Assembly: GCA_012295275.1 (NCBI GenBank)
Contig: CM022672.1
Coordinates: forward strand, 26,247,430 to 26,307,429
Source of the DNA: Chrysomallon squamiferum
Lineage: Eukaryota; Mollusca; Gastropoda; Neomphalida; Peltospiridae
DNA length: 60,000 bases
Direction of reading: 5' to 3'
A program made the position numbers and the translations under genes. Of this stretch, positions 21,201 through 31,140 are shown piece by piece (positions within the stretch are counted from its first letter, which is position 1; every line of letters begins with the position of its first letter). The notes beneath the pieces are model-generated. The model had not been told where the DNA came from. It searched no databases and saw only the letters and a program-made list of their open reading frames with translations.

Positions 21201-23400
21201 TTTATCCTGAGGTCATCGGCAGACAGATACGTTTCTTGATCACTATTGACAGATATAGAATTGATGTGATATGTGTGAGCATTGGAAAACACTCGTTTGG
21301 GACTAGCTTCAACCATCAATTCCATAGGAGCAAAGTTTGGCACTCGGAGGGTTGTGATCGAAGTTGGGTCTCGCATTATGCCATTTTCATCTTTTAGGTT
21401 GTATCCTTCTGGCTTTTTATCACGTTCAGCTACTTTCCATAATTTCACTGTCTTGTCTATTTAATTACAATAGAAACAGGTTTATAGACAGAGAGAAATT
21501 AATAAATTCATGATATATAATAATAATAAGTTAAAATGTTAAACCGAAGACTACAATTATTACACATTCATTAAATCAAAACTTGTTTATAAATCTGACA
21601 ACATTTTACAAGTTTATATTCTAACAGTGATACTGATAAATTTAAACATACCATTTGTTGATAGTAAAAAATGATTTCTGTTTGTTCTTTTTAACCAACG
21701 TATTTTGTTAATTTTTTCTTCAATTTCGAGACTTTTCAGATAGTCAAATTCCGGTTCATGGCTTTGGAAGGTGCTATACACATTGTATTCTCCACGACTA
21801 CTTCCTGGAACATTCACTTTGGTATGTAACATTCCATCCTCCTTTTAAAATAAAATTATTATAAATATTAAGGTATGGAAAAAAAAAACTGGCAACATTA
21901 TCTTTTACAAATTTTGAAACAATGAGAACTATCTACTATACTATAAAGAATATTCTTTTCACTATCATAAATATCTCTAGTGAATGCATTGCTATGAGGG
22001 ATAGAAAATAGCAAATATATACAATTATAAAGAATTAAAATGTACACATCTGTATTTGAATGTTTAATCAGTAAAAATTATTTTCTGTTTGTCAAATCAT
22101 TGAAAGAGAACTTCATGAAACCATGCAATACATTAAAAGAACCTTCAACAACAAATATATAAATAAAAACATCTTTTTGCAGGTAGATGTAATAGATGAA
22201 TTAATACTATATTGCCATTTGTTACTAATGTGCTTTGAATCAAGATACTTACTATTTTATCACGCTGGAAGATGACGACACGACCTCCTTTGTCACCAGT
22301 TGCCAATAATTCTCCATCACTATTGAATTCAACACAAGAAATAATGTCAGCTGAAAAAAGATAATTATAATAAAAATTATTAATTCAAGCTCAGAATTAA
22401 AAAACAAGAACAGTTTTTTAGTTTAAACAAAACAGATTATTACTATTCTTTACTGAAATACACTATTATCACCCAATTCAGAATCCAGTTGAAACAGAAT
22501 AGTTGACAATCCTGATTCAAAGGGTTAAAAAATACAATAAAAAAATAAAAATTATAAAAAGATAATTAGCTGCACTTTAACCTCTGATCTGGGTTTTTGG
22601 GGGAAGCATAATTTTCTTCTTACAAAATAAAACAATGTTTATATTTTTTCTCTCTATTTAAATTTAAATACAACCATTTCAAAAATCATCAAAGAAATAA
22701 TAATAAAAAAACTAGAAACTGAAATTAAATTTTGATTTTTGAACTTACAAAATGAATATCACTACCAATTCACTATATATAAAAAAAATAAAAAAAAAAA
22801 AACACATAAAAAATCCGAAATAACTTTTTCAAATTGTAATCCTATCACCCTATCAGACTCCTTATGAGCAGTGAACAGTATTAAATACTCATATTCAATA
22901 TCTTATCTTTTAAACTGTTTGAGTAAAATTTACTCCCAAACGTGAATTAATTAATTAATATCGTTAAATATAATTATTTGACTGTTTGGTCACTATTTAC
23001 TCATTAAGTAAGGGTATGTTTAAATGTATACATTATAGTAAACAAATACACAATCACAACATGTAATCATTTTTATAAACAGTCGAAACCATTCTTTGTT
23101 GTTTCTATTAGACTGTAATGATTATTGGTAACTAAATCGGTGAATGTAGCAGAAGACGGAAGTGGAGAATTCTCTAACATGTTTGCAAGATTAAACAAAG
23201 GCCTACCTTCTGTAACTTCATCTTCTATCGTACCCTTGACTTGTGAAAAACACCATTGAATTTCACCACCATTTCCTGCAAAAGGAACAGATAATACGTA
23301 ACATGTCACAAAAAATAATCAACGATTAAACGGGTCATGTCACCAAACGTCGTCAGACACCGGCGACATTTACTTAATTTTTTCTAAACTCACCCGCCAT
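18280..23400 (-). CDS. PPP2R2A: PP2A regulatory subunit B (PR55/B55), PPP2R2A type, 8 coding exons
   Basis: Minus-strand exons in order: 23400-23394, 23275-23207, 22350-22253, 21841-21652, 21456-21166, 20934-20770, 19261-19000, 18556-18280. All phases agree and give 452 codons plus TAG. The protein is the seven-bladed WD40 B55 subunit, which docks substrates onto the PP2A A/C core enzyme. Seen: MAG start followed by [17 protein letters not shown]55 signature 1 [15 protein letters not shown] (89-103); PR55 signature 2 [15 protein letters not shown] (180-194); NLYIF near the C-terminus. The first coding exon is only 7 nt, as in the MAG-type vertebrate isoforms. The loop before [19 protein letters not shown] (about residues 53-73) is about five residues longer than in vertebrate PPP2R2A, and no expected residue is missing. 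The exon-4 acceptor could also sit 3 nt downstream (21838). An alternative start exon lies at 25206-25329. The gene is convergent with DDX41. Confidence 0.96.
19309..19574. repeat. 133-bp tandem duplication in PPP2R2 intron
   Basis: Two almost identical adjacent copies (19309-19441 and 19442-19574). Each starts TTTAAAACCAGAT and ends TTTCAGCGCGAATCC. They differ by only a handful of substitutions and one inserted T, so the duplication is recent. It lies in the intron between coding exons 6 and 7. Confidence 0.93.
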
Positions 23401-23620
23401 CGTGAAACAAAATTCAACTTGGATCAATTTCGTAGTACTCGAAAGTCATTTATGCAACAAAATTAATATCAATATACATGGACAGAACCTTGCGATGTCA
23501 TCGGATTCTCATTTATCATGGAACCGGAGAAAATATCACAAAATGGCGCACTATGGCCGACACTTCTATGACGTCACTTCTCTATTGCATTATGGGATTA
23601 TACTAACATAACAACAACCT
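23401..23620 (-). promoter_or_regulatory. Proximal PPP2R2 promoter and 5' UTR region
   Basis: Immediately upstream of the 7-nt MAG start exon. It is richer in CpG than its surroundings. It contains a perfect CRE palindrome TGACGTCA at 23569-23576, a YY1-like AAAATGGCGC at about 23540-23549, and a second ATGGCC motif at 23553-23558. These motifs are typical of housekeeping promoters. The transcription start is not determined. Confidence 0.5.
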
Positions 23621-23709
23621 CTATAGCAGTTACATAAAATTAATCGTCTATACCCTCAAAATTTAAAATATGAACTTTTTAAAAACTTTTTTATTTATTA
23701 TTAAGCTTT

Positions 23710-23848
23710 TTTTAATAATAATAATAATAATAATAATAATTAATAATAATATTATTATTATTATTATTAATTTTATTATTATTATATAATATAATATATT
23801 ACTGCATTTTACTAACAAAATAGATTAACTAAAATGTATCAGAGGAAG

Positions 23849-23880
<32 letters not shown>
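23710..23880. repeat. (AAT)n/(ATT)n inverted microsatellite and poly-A
   Basis: Runs of AAT followed by ATT can pair as a hairpin. A poly-A run of about 28 follows at 23850-23877. Confidence 0.85.
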
Positions 23881-25205
23881 CGAAAAAAAAAAAAAAGTGA
23901 TCAACTTTACAATTTTATTTATTTAATGATGCATACGAAAATATGAAAGATAAGACTGTAGGGCAAACCTCATTTAAAACATGAGATACTTTTTGTATGC
24001 CTTTCTTCCGCTCTTATATTTATTTTCTCATTAACCTGACCTGCACCCCAGAATACCGAATAAAATGACAAATAAATAAATAAATAAAAAATAAAAATTT
24101 TAAAAATAAATAAATTAAAGAAGATAAAGAAAAGATACACTAAAAAATCGAAAGTGTTAATAAAACTAATTAAATATTTATTTTTAATTGTTATTGAATG
24201 CGTGATCTCTCTATGTCTCTATCTGTCTGTCAGTTTCTTTCCCTGTCTCTTTCAGCAAAAATAATATTATTGCATTTTTATTTTGTTATTTATTTATTTA
24301 CTGAGCGGATCGGCGTAACTGGAACAGTAATAAGTTATTATGTGTATGAAGAACAAAACGGGTGCTGGGCAAACTGTACTGGATATAGTAATGGTTGTAG
24401 AGGCAAAGAGGGGATACAAGAAAGTAAGGTAGGTCAAACCTCTGGATAGTAAAATGAAACTTATTTATAAAGTTTCACTGTATATCTTAATTTATTATTG
24501 TTCACAAAAATGTTCTGCAGCCAGAAGACCCAAACAAGAATTTCAAGATTCAAAAGGTCTTCTTTTTTTTTTTTTTTTTTTTCATGTTCATAGTAGTTAA
24601 TAATTCATAAGATCATGAAATATAATGTCCAGTGATATGAGAAATAACGAAACTGAACTTCAGTCAAGTTACATTTTGCAGTTTTTAAATTTGTTAATAA
24701 ATTCTGAATTACTCATAAAAAGTATAAAAATGTTAGACAGGGAAATGTTTTATTATTATTATTTTTATAGAGACACATTGTGTGTGAAATATTTTACTAT
24801 TCTTGTATAACACTGAAACATTTATCTATGATTTCTACTTAATTTTATAAAATTATTTACCCAAGTGATCACCAATGGGAGAGAAAACAAACCCCAAACT
24901 GCCCCTTCCTCAAATAACCTAAGAGCAACAGCAACAAAACTCTTAAATATTTCATAATTCATGCAGTGCATGAAGTATACAATAAATAAAGTATTCTAGT
25001 CCCAAAACAAAGAAAAAGAAAACAGAACAAACGAAAGAATTAAACAGGCAAAACAAATCGAAGACAAATAGTAAATAATGATGCAAAATTAAAACCAAAC
25101 CATTATGAAGAACATTAACAACAACGACAACAATAATAACAGAAAGCTAACAATAATAATAATAATAATATACATTTGGAATGTGAAGATGAAAGTCATC
25201 TTTAC
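23880..25205. other. Intergenic or 5' intronic DNA, no supported gene
   Basis: AT-rich, with TAAA repeats near 24070-24115, a T run near 24560-24582 and an AAT tract near 25150. A plus-strand frame at 24198-24449 is open, but half of it is low complexity and it shows no recognisable domain. If the distal PPP2R2 exon is real, this is its intron. Confidence 0.4.
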
Positions 25206-25329
25206 CTTTCTCTTGTTTGTGGTGGTCCTTATGGACAGCAGTGTGGAACATAGTGGTGATACGGCTGGTCAGATTGACCGGTGATATTGCAGTGACCATG
25301 ACTCAGTAATGATTTCCAGCTTTAGACAG
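25206..25329 (-). CDS. PPP2R2A: Alternative first coding exon of PPP2R2 (31-residue N-terminus)
   Basis: On the minus strand a pyrimidine-rich tract and CAG acceptor (exon from 25329) and a GAAAG|GTAAAG donor (exon end 25206) bound a 124-nt exon that is more GC-rich than its flanks. An ATG at 25299 opens 31 codons plus one base, beginning MVTAISPVNL and ending KDHHKQEK. The phase (+1) is exactly what PPP2R2 exon 2 (23275) needs, so splicing would replace the two-codon MAG exon with a 31-residue leader and give a protein of about 481 aa. Alternative N-termini are well known in the PPP2R2 family. Because this exon has an acceptor, an upstream 5' non-coding exon is required. The splice sites and phase are seen; membership in the gene is inferred. 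Confidence 0.6.
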
Positions 25330-26309
25330 CTGAAAAGAAAAAACAAGATGAAAGAACAAAATATTTAAATTTTTGTTATCAGTATTAATTTTCTTCAAAG
25401 AGTAGCTTGGAGTATTGATATAAATAGTCTCAATAGTGTGAACACTTTTGAGTTAATGTTTTATTTCTTACTGGCGACTATTCTTTGCTTACAATAATTA
25501 TAAGCAAAATATGTCAGTAAAATATAAAAGTTCATAAAGGATTCATATAGGCTAATATAAATTTTCGTTATGTTATTTCTAACCCCAAAACATGAAATAA
25601 TAATATAAATAAATACCCTTCTTCTCCAAGTATGCTTAGCATGTTTCTCTTACATGACGTAGTAAATATGAAGATGATATCATAACTGAAAGACGTCACC
25701 GCGACAACCGAAGAAGTGAAAATGTTTCATGATAAAGACTTGTCTCAGACTTGTGGTATTCCACACGATGCTAATATGTATTGTCTTATTTCAAGTAACC
25801 CCTCTCTCGGGAAACCATTATGGGCGTGTATAATTGTTTGACTGAAGTGAACTACGATTACTAACCTTAGACATCCGGTTTTAACGAAGAATTTTTAAAT
25901 AGCAGAGAGGTTAATAACTTTTTGAAGGTAAGAAATGTTTATGGGATTATACAGAATTATATAATCAGTTCCTGAAAAACAAAAACAAAAACAAAAACAA
26001 AAACAACAACAACAACAACAACAACAACAATAACAACAATACATTGGCTGTATTTTATGATTTCTATCTTTTTGTATAATTATGTATGTGTGTGTATGTA
26101 TATATATATAAATATGTATCAGTTACCACAAACCTCAATAGGGTGAAAAGATTCATAATTATGGATTTCTTAAAAGCTTTTTCATTAACAAACGAACCAA
26201 AACGAAGCATTGATATATGCGGAAATAATATCCTTAAAATTACATTATTGTAACGGACAGTAATGAAATGGCTAAAACTAGCGGTTTTACAAGAACTTAA
26301 ATTATGACT

Positions 26310-26327
26310 GCACACACACACACACAC

Positions 26328-26381
<54 letters not shown>

Positions 26382-26393
26382 ACACACACACAT
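26310..26393. repeat. (CA)n microsatellite
   Basis: About 84 bp of CA with two single-base interruptions. The minus-strand open frame across it is an artefact. Confidence 0.95.
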
Positions 26394-27092
26394 AAAGTGG
26401 AAATAAGCCTAATAAATAACATATCCAAAAGAGACAGTATACTAGAACTCATTCATTGTTATAAATGTAATATAAGCATTTAATAAATTGATTTTGTATT
26501 ATCTTTGCCATATTCTAAATCTTACTGTACAGTTTTGGTTTCTGACGTTTGCTTATTGAATATGGCAGATAATACAGTACTGAAAACGTCATTTTGTCAA
26601 TCAGAATATGGATTCTGTAGAGAATTAATCAGTATTTATGTTCCGTAAGTAAATAAAAAAAAAAAAAAACATCTACAAAAAATACTATAAAAAACAAACA
26701 AATAAATCCACTAGTTTCAACTAACGCAATATACGGGTCTTATGTGGATTTAAACCCCTGTCGGATTGTTCATTTGCTATTGCTCATTCCACCTAGTGTT
26801 CCGCCGCTATGTATTGTTTTAACGGTACAGTGCCACAGAACTGTAGTTAAACTAACTTAAGTGCTTTAATAAATAACTTGTATCTCAAATGTTAACGATT
26901 GTTATAAAATGTTTATCTGTTGTTGAAAGACGTCTAGATAATAAAATTAATATTGAACATCTGATTAAATAATCCCCAAGAAAGCCATTTACCTCTATGT
27001 TGTTAAGAATATAATGTAATAGTTTTTATTATTATTGTTATTCTTTAAAGAAAAGGGGGAAGTGAGTAAACAATGTTATAAAAAGAGATTAT

Positions 27093-27095
<3 letters not shown>

Positions 27096-27177
<82 letters not shown>
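27096..27177. repeat. (GA)n microsatellite
   Basis: About 41 uninterrupted GA units. Confidence 0.97.
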
Positions 27178-27179
<2 letters not shown>

Positions 27180-28559
27180 ATAAATATTATTTTGCTCTTT
27201 AAAGAACCTAATCAGATACTAAAACAGAAATATTTAGGTACAGATATAACTTCGTCAGACGTCATTGTCCAACGTGACGTGTTTATTTTGTTCTGTGTTG
27301 AGACTGAATGGACACTAAATTAACTTCTCCAAACATTACAACCAAGAGGTAGAAGACGGTGATATCGATCGCTTGTACATGTTCTCTGCTCGGTCTGTTT
27401 GACCCTTTATCTGGTCTAATAGTGCTGGTCTTACAAGACTCCTGTTTTATGAGCAGAGTTAATTAGACAGTTTTATTTTCGAGTCACTTTATAAATGGAC
27501 ACACGAGGCAGTACTATTTAGACAGTTGATGCAATTTTCTTTATTTATGTTTTAGTAGGACTACTGGAAATGCTTTCTAATAGATTATTGGATAGTTTTA
27601 CCAGTGCTGCATAATCAGCGATAATCTTCATACAAGCGTGTGTCGAACTTCAATCTGACATCTATGGATCAGAACACATTTCTCCTTGGATCAAACTCGT
27701 ATATTAAGCAGAATACTAAAATATTTACACCCGGGAAATATACACACATAAATATACAAACACATATTCCCTCATTCATACACGTTTACACAATACACAC
27801 ATGCTTCTTAATACACAATGAACAAATGTGAATCCCCTCCGTGTTAAAACCGATGTGATGCAATTAACAATAACAGTGTCTTAATTTTCTGTTCTAACAG
27901 AGACAGTTATAAAACATCACTCTTTATTATTTAATTGCTGACGTTTTCAAGTGTTTTCATTTTCTTTCTTAATAGCGCATTGTTCTAAGCTAAGAAACAC
28001 CGAATAAACAAATAATAAATTACAAATTTAACTGAAAACTGTTACTCTAAACTAAAAGTTTATAATAGCACAGTAAATCGGACTTTCTATATAACGACCA
28101 AGTATACGGGCAATTTAATAAATGCATTATTAGATGTGACATTCGTTTTGTTTAACTAAAATTCTGAAAATGTATTTTAAACCGACAGTTTAATATCTCC
28201 ATATTCCGTTTGATTCTTCCTTTTTAGTGAAAATTCCCAGCATTGCTTTTTACAAATTTTTTTTTCAGTTTGTACTTCCAGCCATGACATCAAACACCGC
28301 AGCTTCAGCTAATTTAATGTAACCATAGTAACAATCACCTTTAGCAATCCATTACTTAAAAGGTGTAGGGGTTATCCATAAATAGTCATTCCTCGTGGCT
28401 ACGTTGGTTATGATAACCAGTCTAACACAACACGTTTTGTGATCGCTTCGTATTTTCTTCTTGATAAAAGCTTGAAAATGAAGGTGTTTGAAGATGTCAT
28501 CTTGTATGTTAATGACCAAATTAAACAATTTAAATGACCTTTGTCAAAAATCCATTATA

Positions 28560-28560
<1 letters not shown>

Positions 28561-28631
<71 letters not shown>
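28561..28631. repeat. (AAT)n then (ATT)n palindromic microsatellite
   Basis: About 13 AAT units followed directly by about 10 ATT units. The two arms are complementary and could form a long hairpin or cruciform. Confidence 0.93.
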
Positions 28632-28632
<1 letters not shown>

Positions 28633-28803
28633 AATTATTATCTAAACTATATTGTTTCTGAAAAAAAAAAAAAAAAACACTGTGTATAAATAAACTAATA
28701 GATACACTTCGCGTCTTTCTCTCTCTCTCTTTTTCTCAATAAGAACATCCTCAAATAGCAAATATTTAAAAAAAAAGAAAAAAAAGGATAAATAAATAAA
28801 AAC

Positions 28804-28839
<36 letters not shown>

Positions 28840-28949
28840 AAAACCTAAACAGCAAACACAGTTTTAAACTTAGTCAATATGAGCAATAGGAGCACTGCCA
28901 CTCTCTTCAGAAAAGCTTTCCAGGAAGAAAAATCATATTATCTTCTACG

Positions 28950-29291
28950 CTATTTTCCGGTCATACTGCAGATTCGAACAAATTCGTCTGCTAACGCGGT
29001 ATATAAAATCAATTCTTTGACTGGCAATTTTACAAGGACAAATTCATAAACCCTTTGGGCAGTTTTGTTTTCCTTTTCATTGCCTTTAATTTGAATATGA
29101 CGGGGAGCATCCGGATCAAAATCTTGATTTGAGTAATGAGCAAAAAGGCGCCTATCATACACGCAGTACAGTTGATTGGATACACTGTAATATTCACAAA
29201 TCCCTTGAGACATGGAAGACATTTTTTTTAAGAATACTGTATTTGGATCTGGTTCGAATTTAATCCAAGCATCAATTAAACAGTTTGACAT
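28950..29291 (-). CDS. Intronless hypothetical protein, 113 aa
   Basis: A minus-strand ATG at 29291 opens 113 codons to TAG. Unlike most open frames in this region it has no low-complexity sequence. Its amino-acid mix is balanced and typical of a folded protein (MSNCLIDAWIKFEPDPNTVF at the start; ELILYTALADEFVRICS near the end), with both GC- and AT-ending codons. No domain is recognised. No signal peptide or membrane segment is apparent. The start context is weak and no splice sites are evident. It could be a small lineage-specific gene, a retrocopy, or part of a mobile element. Confidence 0.45.
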   Translation of the reverse strand: MSNCLIDAWIKFEPDPNTVFLKKMSSMSQGICEYYSVSNQLYCVYDRRLFAHYSNQDFDPDAPRHIQIKGNEKENKTAQRVYEFVLVKLPVKELILYTALADEFVRICSMTGK

Positions 29292-30291
29292 TGAAATTTA
29301 ATGTCCAAACACGAAGTTCTATCCCAGTTTTACCAAAGCCACACGACTGACATTTCATGTGGCTGCTAATCAGTAGATGTGTTAATGAAAATAGAAAGAT
29401 GTTTCCAAGGACTGCATCATCTCTGACTAAAATATAAAATTATTTTATGGAAGATTACTGTTTTAACGAACGGTTATGAAAATTAAAAAGTTTTTCAAAA
29501 CAGCTGCATTATACGAATTAAGCTATGAAGTAGGCCCCATGATGGGGTAAACGAAAAAAGAAGAAGAAAAAAAAAAAAAAAAAAAACGAGAAAGTAAAAA
29601 AGTTATTTTTATTATATTAAGCTGTAAAATTCATTTTGTATTAGAAATAACTAGATTTTTATTTTGTTTATTTATTTTTTTAAATTCTCAAATTCAAATT
29701 ACATTTTTTGTAGAATATTTAACTGCAATGGAAAAAGAAAAGCTCTAAAGATTTTTCTCCAGTATTAGTCTTGAAATAAATAATTAAACGAATAAATAAA
29801 TAAAATTATTATTGTCATTACTACTACAACTACTGTTATTGCTACTACAATTATTACTATTATACTGTTGTTGTCAGCAAGTATTCATAAAAACCGTGTT
29901 TGTTTGTATATATATTATGTTAACTTACACACTGCATTAAAAAATTCCATTTTAGTGATAGATACAGTTATTAGGTGACACAGTTGATTAACTGATTATT
30001 TAATATTTCAAGGTCGGTATCGGTTCCACAAACAGCAGGCTTGTCGGTCTTGATATTTTCGGTCACCCAGAACACCATATGCTAAGACTGACGATTGTTT
30101 GTTTTTTATTATTTTTTTTTTTTTTTTGTGTGTGTGTGGGGGGGCACGAACAGGATATACGATGAAAGGAAACTAAATCTGATCTAGTTATGATTTTGTA
30201 AACAAACATTCGTTTCTAATTACGTCTAGGCATGTTAGTGGATGAAAACCTATAATCCAGATGTATTAGAATTAATAATAATAATAATCAT

Positions 30292-30336
<45 letters not shown>

Positions 30337-31025
30337 AAATAACAATTAATACAGGCTGTAAGAACTGATTTACTTTCGAGTGAGATTTTTCCACATTTTT
30401 TTTAACAGACGGAAATAATTACTAACCAATTATTCTGAACGCCATCTTGCATAAGTAAAAAAATACAATTTCTAGAGTTTATTATAATTTCAAATAAACA
30501 AACGCAATAAAATGCACACACAACAGATTCAAACTCACAGATAAATTGACAAACAAAACCGGAAACTAGATAGTACAGGTTCAGCAACGACAGAAATTCA
30601 ACATAAACATTTTTTCGACTCCAGTATTGTAACTATGTACTTGCATTATTAACAGTAACCACTAAGTAGTTAACAATTAATTATGTTTATTTAAAATGAA
30701 TAAAATAATATAATGATGCACTGTTTAGAACAAGAATAAATAGCGATAATAATGTCCGAATGTTTATTGTATCTGAACTATTTTTTTTTTTAAACTAAAA
30801 AGTCGTTTCCTGTTTAAAGAGTACTACTAGATGGTACATTCATCATCTAACAAATTTCTAATCCACCCAGATAAGGTTATTAATTTGCTAAGAGTATGCT
30901 GAAACAGTTGCCAGCAGTCTGTATTAAAGATATTCCAGAGTCAATCGGAGGACAGCCTGTGAAACAATCATTTTCGCAAAGCACCAATTAACGTGAATTC
31001 GTGTGTTTCTCTGTTTTGTACATAC
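29292..31025. other. Gene-free AT-rich DNA
   Basis: Poly-A near 29565-29586, a T/G-rich tract near 30111-30145 and (AAT)n/(CAA)n at about 30270-30340. No coding exon was supported on either strand. Confidence 0.45.
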
Positions 31026-31140
31026 CTTTCTTGAACTTCGCACGAGTCCAGCAAGTCAGTAAATGATCCCTGACGTGTCTTCAAGGCATACGTGGCTTTT
31101 AATTGCTTTTGCTGTCCGTCACGTGAAGCCGTTCAAGTTT
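31026..31140 (-). promoter_or_regulatory. Candidate distal non-coding first exon and promoter (PPP2R2?)
   Basis: Minus strand: a GC- and CpG-enriched stretch (tcacgtgacgg, cgtgcgaagttc) ends in a good donor GAAAG|GTATGT at 31026. There is no useful open frame. It would suit a 5' UTR exon spliced to the acceptor at 25329. The 3' boundary is seen; the start and gene assignment are guesses. Confidence 0.25.

Larger units (their letters stand above)
25330..28949. other. Gene-poor DNA with microsatellites
   Basis: Contains (CAAAAA)n/(CAA)n at about 25979-26040, (CA)n at 26310-26393, (GA)n at 27096-27177 and an (AAT)n/(ATT)n palindrome at 28561-28631. CpG-containing patches near 25680-25720 and 27250-27400 might be regulatory. 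No conserved coding exon was seen. Confidence 0.4.

Noticed and set aside
25651-25690. Short exon between acceptor-like and GTAAGA sites on the minus strand
   Set aside because: Only ~35 nt with weak sites and no phase or frame support.
26064-26393. Cys/Val repeat open frame
   Set aside because: Translation of the (CA)n microsatellite.
29240-29265. tRNA B-box-like GGTTCGAATTT
   Set aside because: There is no matching A-box or cloverleaf, and it lies inside the 113-codon ORF.
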